In this document: positions 57,206 through 64,000 of the stretch, in pieces
How the letters are laid out: the number at the start of each line of letters is the position of its first letter
Position numbering within the stretch: the first letter of the stretch is position 1
NCBI GenBank assembly: GCA_963708545.1
Contig: CAVPUD010000082.1
Location: forward strand, 7,912-71,911
Direction: 5' to 3'
Length of the DNA: 64,000 bases
From: Extensimonas sp963708545
GTDB lineage: Bacteria > Pseudomonadota > Gammaproteobacteria > Burkholderiales > Burkholderiaceae_C
Notes under the pieces: model-generated
The model's input: only the letters and a program-made list of their open reading frames with translations
Told to the model about the DNA's origin: nothing
Database searches by the model: none
Made by a program: the position numbers and the translations under genes

Positions 57206-59038
57206 CTATTTCTTTTTCAGCGCATCGTTCATGGCCTTCATGGGGTCTTCGCCTTCTGCACCATAGCCCTGTGCATCGGGCGGGCTGGGCTCGGTGGGGC
57301 TTGCGGCGTCGGGTGCCGGCGCACCCTGGCTGGCGGCATCCATATCGGGCATGACGGCGGCGTCGTCGCCCGTGCCGTAGCCGCTGCTGCCTTCCAGGCT
57401 CTCGCGCATTTCGGCGCCCACGGCGTCCATATCGACCTTGACCTGCGCGTCCAGGCTGCCCGTCACGAGGCCAGGGAAGGCGATCAGCACGCCCACCATC
57501 ACCAGCTGCATCAGCACGAAGGGGATCGCGCCCTTGTAGATCTGCATGGTGGTCACGGGCTCCACGCGCTTGCCGGTCACCTTGTCTATATAGGACTTTT
57601 CGGGCGCCACCGAACGCAGGAAGAACAGCGCAAAGCCGAAGGGCGGGTGCATGAACGAGGTCTGCATGTTCACCGCGAGCAGCACGCCAAACCAGATCAG
57701 GTCTATACCCAGCTTGTCCGCCACCGGCCCGAGCAGCGGCACGACGATGAAAGACAGCTCGAAATAGTCGAGAAAGAACGCGAGGAAAAACACCACGACG
57801 TTCGCGAAGATCAGAAAGCCGATCTGTCCGCCGGGCAGGTCGCTCAGCAGCTCCTCCACCCACTTGTGCCCGTCGGCGGCCTGGAACACCATGCTGAACA
57901 CGGTGGAGCCGATCAGGATGAACATCACGAACGAAGCCAGTTTGGTGGTCGATAGCAGTCCCTGCTTGAGCAAAGTCCAGCTCATGCGCCCGCGCAGCGC
58001 GGCCATGATCAGCGCGCCCACCGCGCCCATGGCGCCGCCTTCGGTGGGCGTGGCCACGCCCAGAAAGATGGTGCCCAGCACGAGGAAGATCAGCAGCAGC
58101 GGCGGAATCAGCACGAAGGTCACGCGCTCGGCTAGGCGCGACAGCAGGCCGAGTTTGAGCACGCGGTTGATCAGGGCGATCAGCCAGGCCACGAACACGC
58201 CGCCGCACATCGCGACCACGACTTTCTCGTCGGTGGGCACGGCATCGACCGCCTGGCCCTGCCACCAAGTGTGCAACTGGGGCATGTAGTGCGCCATGGC
58301 CCCCGCCACCGCTGCCGAGATGGCGAGCACCACGAACAGCGAGGGGTAGCCGCTGCTGCCGTTGGGTTCGCGGTAGGTGCGCGCCTCGGGCGGCAGCGCG
58401 GGCACCATCGCGGGGCGGAAGATGGCCAGACCCACCACGAACAGCACGTACATGCCCACCAGGATGAAGGCTGGAATGAAGGCGCCCTTGTACATATCGC
58501 CCACGCTGCGGCCCAACTGATCGGCCATGATGATCAGCACCAGCGACGGCGGGAGGATCTGCGCGAGCGTGCCCGAGGCCGCGATCACCCCCGCCGAGAC
58601 CGGACGGTTGTAGCCGTAGCGCAGCATGATGGGCAGCGAGATCAGGCCCATGGAGATGACCGATGCCGCGACCACGCCCGTGGTGGCCGCGAGCAGCGCG
58701 CCGACGAAGATCACGGCCAGCGCGAGCCCGCCGCGAACAGGGCCGAACACCTGCCCCACCGTGTCGAGCAAGTCCTCGGCCATGCCGCTGCGCTCCAGAA
58801 TCAGGCCCATGAACGTGAAAAAGGGCACGGCCAGCAGCGTGTCGTTGGCCATGATGCCGATCAGGCGCTGCGGCAGCCAGGCGACGATGGAGGCCGGAAA
58901 CACCCCGAGCTCTATGCCTATGAGCCCGAAAAACAGGCCGCAGGCCCCGAGGCTGAAGGCCACGGGAAAGCCCAGCAGCAAAAAGAGAATCAGCCCCGCA
59001 AACATGAAGGGGGCGAAGTTGGCGGTCAACAATTCCAT
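57206..59038 (-). CDS. dctM: TRAP transporter large permease, DctM type
   Basis: Large membrane subunit (610 residues, about 12 or more helices) of a sodium-dependent TRAP uptake system. Family blocks: LLGFPVAFSLGACGLFFG, ATTGVVAASVISMGLISLPIM, GVIAASGTLAQILPPSLVLI, and TPTEGGAMGAVGALIMA. The C-terminal 90 residues are a soluble acidic Gly/Pro-rich tail ending in lysines, longer than in most DctM. Starts 21 bases after dctQ. Converges with the dctP gene across a terminator. Confidence 0.93.
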   Translation of the reverse strand: MELLTANFAPFMFAGLILFLLLGFPVAFSLGACGLFFGLIGIELGVFPASIVAWLPQRLIGIMANDTLLAVPFFTFMGLILERSGMAEDLLDTVGQVFGPVRGGLALAVIFVGALLAATTGVVAASVISMGLISLPIMLRYGYNRPVSAGVIAASGTLAQILPPSLVLIIMADQLGRSVGDMYKGAFIPAFILVGMYVLFVVGLAIFRPAMVPALPPEARTYREPNGSSGYPSLFVVLAISAAVAGAMAHYMPQLHTWWQGQAVDAVPTDEKVVVAMCGGVFVAWLIALINRVLKLGLLSRLAERVTFVLIPPLLLIFLVLGTIFLGVATPTEGGAMGAVGALIMAALRGRMSWTLLKQGLLSTTKLASFVMFILIGSTVFSMVFQAADGHKWVEELLSDLPGGQIGFLIFANVVVFFLAFFLDYFELSFIVVPLLGPVADKLGIDLIWFGVLLAVNMQTSFMHPPFGFALFFLRSVAPEKSYIDKVTGKRVEPVTTMQIYKGAIPFVLMQLVMVGVLIAFPGLVTGSLDAQVKVDMDAVGAEMRESLEGSSGYGTGDDAAVMPDMDAASQGAPAPDAASPTEPSPPDAQGYGAEGEDPMKAMNDALKKK

Positions 59039-59059
59039 GGTGGTGGCTCCTGCCGGTGT

Positions 59060-59677
59060 TCAGCGAGCGCCGCCGGCAGCGGGCGCGGTGTCTTTGTTCT
59101 GGGTGGCGCGCAGCAGCTCTTCGGTGAGCTCTTCCTCGGCGGATTTCTCGCCCACGCGCCCCATCGGATCGGGCCCCTGGCCGCGCAGGTAGGCAATGCG
59201 CTTGATCAGCTCCGACCAGCCTTGCAAGAGCAGCAAGGCAAAGCCCACGGGCAGCGCGAGCCACACGGGCCAGCGCACCAGGCCGCCGGCGTTGGCCGAC
59301 ATTTCGCCCGACTGGAATTTTTCGATCACCATAGGGATGTTGAGGTACAGCACCACGATGCACAGCGGCGTGAGGAAAAAGGCGAAGCCCAGAATGTCTA
59401 TCCACACCTGCACCTTCTTGGGCAGGCGGCTGTTGAGCACGTCGATGCGCACATGTTCGCGCTGCAGCAGCGTGTAGCCCGCGGCCACCAGAAACGACCA
59501 GGCAAACAGGTACCACTGCACCTCGAGCCAGGCGTTGGAGCTGTAGTTGAACGTCTTGCGCACCACCGCGTTGCCTGCGCTGATGAGGGTGGCGGCAAAA
59601 ATCAGCCAGATGGCGTATTTGCCGACCTGGGCGTTGAGCCAGTCGATCGCTTTGGATAATTTGAGCAATGCCTGCAT
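59060..59677 (-). CDS. dctQ: TRAP transporter small permease, DctQ type
   Basis: Small membrane subunit, 205 residues, four helices. Family blocks NAVVRKTFNYSSNAWLEVQWYLF and LLQREHVRIDVLNSRLPKKVQVWIDI are visible. The start ATG at 59677 follows AAGGAGACAGC. The C-terminal tail is charged (EEELTEELL). First gene of the permease pair; the 194-base gap upstream has a TACAAT-like box on the minus strand (59758-59763) and a GC-rich 7-bp hairpin (59776-59793). Confidence 0.92.
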   Translation of the reverse strand: MQALLKLSKAIDWLNAQVGKYAIWLIFAATLISAGNAVVRKTFNYSSNAWLEVQWYLFAWSFLVAAGYTLLQREHVRIDVLNSRLPKKVQVWIDILGFAFFLTPLCIVVLYLNIPMVIEKFQSGEMSANAGGLVRWPVWLALPVGFALLLLQGWSELIKRIAYLRGQGPDPMGRVGEKSAEEELTEELLRATQNKDTAPAAGGAR

Positions 59678-59871
59678 GCTGTCTCCTTGGTAAGGTGCCA
59701 GTCGCGTGATCGACCCAGGGATACATGGATCGGCGAACAAAATTTGACAAACCCGCCATTGTACGAAGCACTGTACGCCCCCAGCGGGGGGCGCTGTGGT
59801 GGTGTTATCCCTGAGGATGCGCGTGTCTGCCGGCTCGTGCGGCTGAGCAGGCGGGTTCACTCGTGGCGGGC

Positions 59872-61569
59872 TCACTCGTCGTCGCCGCGGTGACTGCTGC
59901 GCCAGATCGCGCGCACGAGCCACAGGCCGCAGACCACGGCTGCCATGAAGCCCAGAAAGCCGAAGGCCGGCAGCCCGAACAGCGTGGGGCCGCCCTGCAC
60001 GGTCATGACGATGGAAGAGCCGACGATCAGCGCGGCGATCACCAGCGCCATGGCCAGGCGGTTGGCCGAGCGGTCGATCTGGTCGCCCACGCGCTTGAGG
60101 TGCGCGACCTCCACGTTCACCTGCACGCGCCCGCGCCGCGCGTTGCGCAGCAGCCGCGTGAGGTCGTCTGGCAGGTGCTCCAGCGTGGCCAGGCTGCGGC
60201 GCAGCATCTGCCAGGCGCGCCGGCCCACGGCGCGCGGCGTGTAGCGGGCCCGCGCCACCTGTTGCAGCAGCGGTTCGGCCTCGGCTGCCATGTGGAAGTC
60301 GGGGTCGAGGCTGCGGCCCATGCCCTCTAGCGTGATGAAGGCCTTGATCAGCAGCGCCAGATCGGACGGCAGGCCCAGCCGGTGCGTGCGCAGGATCGCG
60401 GTGACGTCGGTGAGCATCTGCGCGAGGCTCAGCTGCGCGAGCGGCACGTTTTGGTACTGATCGACGAAAGCCTCGATCTCGGTCTCGAGCTGCGCCAGGC
60501 TCACCGTGTTCGCGTTGCTCGTCCAGTCGAGCAAGACCTCGGCCACCGTGGGCGGCTGCGGCTCTACGAGGCCCAGCAACAGGTGCAGCAGCTCGTCGCG
60601 CCGGCGCTGCGAGAGCCGCCCGACCATGCCGAAGTCGATGAAGGCGATGCGGTTGCCGGGCAGGTAGAACACGTTGCCGGGGTGCGGATCGGCGTGGAAA
60701 AAGCCGTCCTCGACGATGGTCTTGAGCACCGCAAGCGCGCCGCGGCGCGCGAGCAACTGGCGGTCGAAGCCGGCCTCGGGCGTGAGCCGATCGAGCGCGC
60801 TGCCGGGCACGCCCGCGATGAAGTCCTGCACGTTGATGCGCTCGCCGGTGTAGCGCCAGTGCACGCGCGGGATCAGGATGTAGGGCAGCGCCGCGAGATT
60901 GGCCGCGATGCGCTCTGCGTTGCGACATTCGGCTGCGAGGTCGAGCTCATGCCGCAGCGAACGCGCGAACTCGCGCACCAGCTCCTGCGGGTGAAAGGGC
61001 CTGAGGTGGGGCAGCTCGGTTTCGGCGAGCGCGGCCAGACGCTGCAGCAGGCGCAAGTCGGCTTCGATGACCTCGGCGATGCCGGGGCGGCGGATCTTGA
61101 CCACGACCTCGGTGCCGTCGTGCAATTGCGCACGATGCACCTGCGCGATCGACGCGGCGGCGAGCGGCTCGGGGTCGAAGTGTGCGAACACTTCCTCGGG
61201 CTCGCCGCCCAGGTCGGCGCGCAGCTGCGGGCGCAGCGCATCCAGCGGCAGCGCGGGCACGTTGCTGTGCAGTTTTTCGAATTCGGCGATCCACGGCGGG
61301 CTGAACAAATCGGCGCGGCCTGCGAGGATCTGCCCGAACTTGACGAAGGTCGGCCCCAGCTCCTCGAGCGCCAGGCGCACCTGCACGGGCGGCTCGAGCC
61401 GCGCCAGGTCCGTGGGCGGGTGCCAGTGCAGCCGGGCACCGGCGCGCTCGAGCGTGCCCGCCAGCCCGAGCCGGCGCACCGTGTCGCCAAAACCGTGGCG
61501 CACCAGCACGCCCAGGATTTCTCTGAGGCGTCCCAGATCACGTGCGGCTTCCAGGGTTTCTAGCAGCAT
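59872..61569 (-). CDS. AarF/ABC1/UbiB-family kinase-like protein
   Basis: Protein of 565 residues with the ABC1 atypical kinase fold: KxGQ motif in FVKFGQILAGRADL, alanine-rich loop AAASIAQVHRA in place of a P-loop, catalytic DGFFHADPHPGN and metal-binding FIDFGMVGRL. Two C-terminal membrane helices (about 490-550) and an RxxLE-like C-terminus place it at the inner membrane. The family supports ubiquinone synthesis. No ubiE or ubiJ is adjacent, so this may be a second paralog and not the main UbiB. Confidence 0.9.
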   Translation of the reverse strand: MLLETLEAARDLGRLREILGVLVRHGFGDTVRRLGLAGTLERAGARLHWHPPTDLARLEPPVQVRLALEELGPTFVKFGQILAGRADLFSPPWIAEFEKLHSNVPALPLDALRPQLRADLGGEPEEVFAHFDPEPLAAASIAQVHRAQLHDGTEVVVKIRRPGIAEVIEADLRLLQRLAALAETELPHLRPFHPQELVREFARSLRHELDLAAECRNAERIAANLAALPYILIPRVHWRYTGERINVQDFIAGVPGSALDRLTPEAGFDRQLLARRGALAVLKTIVEDGFFHADPHPGNVFYLPGNRIAFIDFGMVGRLSQRRRDELLHLLLGLVEPQPPTVAEVLLDWTSNANTVSLAQLETEIEAFVDQYQNVPLAQLSLAQMLTDVTAILRTHRLGLPSDLALLIKAFITLEGMGRSLDPDFHMAAEAEPLLQQVARARYTPRAVGRRAWQMLRRSLATLEHLPDDLTRLLRNARRGRVQVNVEVAHLKRVGDQIDRSANRLAMALVIAALIVGSSIVMTVQGGPTLFGLPAFGFLGFMAAVVCGLWLVRAIWRSSHRGDDE

Positions 61570-61665
61570 GGCGGAAGAGATCGGCGTGTGGCCGCGCTGA
61601 AAAATGAGTGATTTCGGCCCTTTGTGCCCGTATTATCTGCGTGAAAAGCTATCATAAATATAGTA

Positions 61666-63243
61666 TCAGGCGACAATGGGCCCGGCCCGGCCATCTTCGA
61701 CCACGAAGCGTGCTTGGGTGCTGATGCCGCTGTCCGCGTCCATCGCATCGCCCAGCACGCGCAGCGAGGTCGTCCAGCGTGCGGGGGTGATTTCGGCCAG
61801 CCCGTAGCCGCGCTGCTCGCAGCGCGCGAACAGCACGTGCGGGTTGTGGCGCGCGATCGCGTCCACCCGGGCCTGCGTGGTGCCGCTGCGCGAGCTGATC
61901 GAAGTGCCGCAGAACTCGCTCGCCAGCACGCGCGGCGCAGTACGAGCACCGGGCGCCGCGTCCTCCAGCACCTGGCACACGTAGTTCTGGTGGATGTCGC
62001 CGCCCAGCAGCACGGTGTTGCGCGGCGCATGGCAGGCGATCGATTGCAGCAGGCGCGCGCGTGCCGCCGGATAGCCGTCCCAGCCGTCGGTGGACTGCAG
62101 GCCCGAGGGGTAGCGGCGCGGCGAAAACAGCGTCTGCTGCGCGATCACGCTCCACTGCGTGTGCCCGCGCTGCGCATCAGCCGCGAGCCCGGCGTCCAGC
62201 CAGCGCTCCTGCGCCGTGCCCAGCAGGCTGCGCTGCGGGTCGGAGAGTTCGGGGCAATCCGCGGGCCGCACGGCGCCCGCGCTGCGTGTGCCCGGCTTGC
62301 GGCAGGCCTGCCAGTGGCGGTACTGGCGGTTGTCGAGCAGGTGCAGCTGCGCAAGCCGGCCCCAGCGCAGGCGGCGGTAGATCTGCAGCGAAGAAAATTC
62401 CGAGGCCAACATGCTCGCGGCGCGCAGCGGCATGTTTTCGTAAAACGCCTGCCAGCCGGCGTTGCGCTGCGCCATGAAGGCGGCGGACGCATCTGGGCCG
62501 CCTTGGTCGGCTGCGTAGTCGTTTTGCACTTCGTGGTCGTCCCAGACCACGGCCCAGGGGCAGGCAGCGTGCGCCGCCTGCAGCGCCGGGTCGCTTTTGT
62601 GCAGCGCGTAGCGCGCGCGGTAGTCGGCCAGGGTGCGCGCCCGCGGCAGCGCGTGCACCCGGGCGAGCCCGGTGCTGTCCGGGGCGATGGCGTTTTCGTA
62701 GATGTAGTCGCCCAGGAACAGCACCAGGTCGGGCGCGTCGGCGCAGACGTGCCGCCAGGCGGCGTAGTGCCCGTCCTCCCAGCGTTGGCAGGACGCAAAC
62801 GCCAGGCGCAAGGCCGTGGGCAACTGCGCTTCGGTGGGCGCGGTGCACGTGCGGCCCGCGGCGCTCACGGCATCGCCGAGCATGAAGCGGTAGTAATACC
62901 AGCGATCAGCCTGCAAGCCCTGCAGTTCCACGTGCACACTGTGGCCGAGTGCAGGCCAGGCCTGCGCCTGCCCGCGCTGCACGATGCGCCTGAAGGCCGT
63001 GTCGTGCGCGAGTTCCCAGTGCACGGTGAGCGGCCCCTGCAGGGCATCGGGCTCTGCACCAGGGTCGGGCAGGATGCGCGTCCACAGCACCATGCCATCG
63101 GCCGTGGGCTCGCCGCTGGCCACGCCCAGGCGAAAAGGGTCGTGCCGCAGCGCCGGGTCTCGGCTCCAGGCCCAGCGCGGCAGGGTAGCGGCCGTGGCAG
63201 CCAGGCTTGCGTACTGCAAGAAAGTGCGGCGGTGCAGGTCCAT
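61666..63243 (-). CDS. phoD: PhoD-type alkaline phosphatase/phosphodiesterase, Tat-exported
   Basis: Exported calcium/iron-type metallophosphatase of 525 residues. N-terminal Tat signal HRRTFLQYASLAATAATLP; a PhoD N domain with DPFRLGVASGEPTADGMVLWTRI; metal-site segments LVLFLGDYIYENA, VWDDHEVQNDYA and LLGGDIHQNYV. It should release phosphate from organic phosphoesters in the periplasm. The ATG at 63243 follows AAAGGAGC. I use the phoD name by motif; substrate preference is unknown. Confidence 0.88.
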   Translation of the reverse strand: MDLHRRTFLQYASLAATAATLPRWAWSRDPALRHDPFRLGVASGEPTADGMVLWTRILPDPGAEPDALQGPLTVHWELAHDTAFRRIVQRGQAQAWPALGHSVHVELQGLQADRWYYYRFMLGDAVSAAGRTCTAPTEAQLPTALRLAFASCQRWEDGHYAAWRHVCADAPDLVLFLGDYIYENAIAPDSTGLARVHALPRARTLADYRARYALHKSDPALQAAHAACPWAVVWDDHEVQNDYAADQGGPDASAAFMAQRNAGWQAFYENMPLRAASMLASEFSSLQIYRRLRWGRLAQLHLLDNRQYRHWQACRKPGTRSAGAVRPADCPELSDPQRSLLGTAQERWLDAGLAADAQRGHTQWSVIAQQTLFSPRRYPSGLQSTDGWDGYPAARARLLQSIACHAPRNTVLLGGDIHQNYVCQVLEDAAPGARTAPRVLASEFCGTSISSRSGTTQARVDAIARHNPHVLFARCEQRGYGLAEITPARWTTSLRVLGDAMDADSGISTQARFVVEDGRAGPIVA

Positions 63244-63293
63244 GGGTAGCTCCTTTCGTGCGGCTTCCACTGGAGAGGCCGGCATTCAGCAAC

Positions 63294-64000
63294 TCAGGCC
63301 GCCACGACGCGATTCTTGCCCGCGCGCTTGGCCAGGTACATGGCGGCGTCGGCGCGCAGCAGGGCCTCGGTGCTGGTCTCCGTGTCCTGCAATTGCACCA
63401 CGCCCGCGCTGAACGTGATCAGCACCTTCTCCTTGCCTTGCAGGAAAAGCCGCGTGGACAGTTCGCGCTGCAAGCGCTTCATGGCCGCGACGCCGCTTTC
63501 CAGCGCAGTGTCGGGCAGCAGCAGCACGAATTCCTCGCCGCCGTAGCGGGCCAGCAAGTCCTGCGGGCGCATGACAGCGCGCGCCACCTCGGCCAGATGC
63601 ACCAGCGCGGCATCGCCGCTCACATGGCCCAGGCGGTCGTTGAGTTCCTTGAAATTGTCGAGGTCCAGCAGCGCCAGGCACAGCGGCGCGCCGATGCGGC
63701 GCGCGCGCGCGATTTCACGCTCCATGGCTTCGTCGAGGCCCTTGCGGTTGAGCGCGCCGGTGAGCGGATCGTGGCGCGCCTGGGCGCTGACTTGCTCGAG
63801 CTCCTCTTGCAGGCGCAGGATTTCTTCCTGGCGCTGCTCGGTGCGGGTGCGCAACTCTTGCAGTTCGGCGTGCATCAGGCGGCTGTCCAGCGCCATGTTG
63901 CGGGTCGCCTGCATGGCCTCCTGCAGCACCGGCGCAATCTCTTCGAGCGTCGTCGCCTGGCCGATTTGTGTCGCACAGCGTTCCATGGTCTCGTGGTAGG
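63294..64000 (-). CDS. Diguanylate cyclase (GGDEF), 5' end beyond window
   Basis: C-terminal part of a cyclase making cyclic di-GMP. The GGDEF domain (last 165 residues) has the active-site GGEEF in RYGGEEFVLLLPD and an RPQD inhibitory site five residues upstream, so product inhibition is likely. A coiled coil (about residues 35-72 counted from the ATG at 63986) precedes it. The reading frame stays open to the window edge with no stop, so the start at 63986 is probably internal and the sensory N-terminus lies outside. Confidence 0.88.
   Translation of the reverse strand, partial: YHETMERCATQIGQATTLEEIAPVLQEAMQATRNMALDSRLMHAELQELRTRTEQRQEEILRLQEELEQVSAQARHDPLTGALNRKGLDEAMEREIARARRIGAPLCLALLDLDNFKELNDRLGHVSGDAALVHLAEVARAVMRPQDLLARYGGEEFVLLLPDTALESGVAAMKRLQRELSTRLFLQGKEKVLITFSAGVVQLQDTETSTEALLRADAAMYLAKRAGKNRVVAA

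Noticed and set aside
57042..59771. Open frame of about 900 codons on the minus strand overlapping dctM and dctQ
   Set aside because: It runs in a different frame from dctM and dctQ, begins within dctQ, and is Arg/Ala-rich without family motifs.

Overview
The window is high-GC DNA with the gene content, codon habits and intergenic repeats of a motile, denitrifying betaproteobacterium of the family Comamonadaceae (Acidovorax/Alicycliphilus/Diaphorobacter-like). This placement rests on recognised proteins (FlhDC-type motility control, DUF3567, SYLF lipoproteins, a narXL-narK1K2-narGHJI block) and on a dispersed repeat with the core TAGCTGCTTGCGCTT that I associate with this family. No rRNA, tRNA, CRISPR array, phage or intact insertion sequence was seen.

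Layout. 1-1063: recA on the minus strand, with a LexA-type box upstream, divergent from a MarR regulator. 1831-15258: a complete dissimilatory nitrate respiration unit on the plus strand: NarX/NarL sensor pair, two NarK transporters, NarG, NarH, the NarJ chaperone, NarI and a PpiC-type isomerase. 15347-18396: a B12-dependent (oxygen-independent) ribonucleotide reductase and a hemerythrin, which suit the same low-oxygen life. 18518-22406 (minus): DUF3567, a DUF3108 protein with a 9-bp tandem repeat, and a two-component pair. 22554-28950 (plus): chemotaxis genes cheY, A, W, R, D, B behind a small CheZ-like gene. 29062-32717 (minus): radA and a TctDE-like two-component system. 32840-34993: dcd and an RNA helicase. 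35394-41038: apaH, a CNNM/CorC-type protein, two duplicated SYLF lipoproteins, flhDC and a sulfurtransferase.

41360-52455 is the most accessory-looking part: a lone Rieske oxygenase and an AcoR-like regulator without an AAA+ domain on the minus strand, then a molybdenum hydroxylase cluster on the plus strand (small Fe-S, large Mo and FAD subunits, MoxR ATPase, VWA protein, CoxG, XdhC). The large subunit has AYRGAGR at the active-site loop, so it is a form II enzyme whose substrate cannot be read from sequence; it should not be called a proven CO dehydrogenase. Three near-identical 75-bp elements with 11-bp inverted ends sit exactly before, inside and after this cluster, and a further palindromic element of about 182 bp separates its first two genes. 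This is the strongest undescribed signal in the window.

52663-57108 holds xseB-ispA-dxs (isoprenoid precursor synthesis) and a TRAP solute-binding protein, which converges on its probable permease genes dctQM (57206-59677, minus). The right end carries an AarF/UbiB-like kinase, a PhoD-type Tat-exported phosphatase and a diguanylate cyclase cut by the window edge.

Several classes of small repeats lie between genes and in one case appear to have become coding (flhC N-terminus). Statements about family membership are from recognition of motifs, not from database searches.
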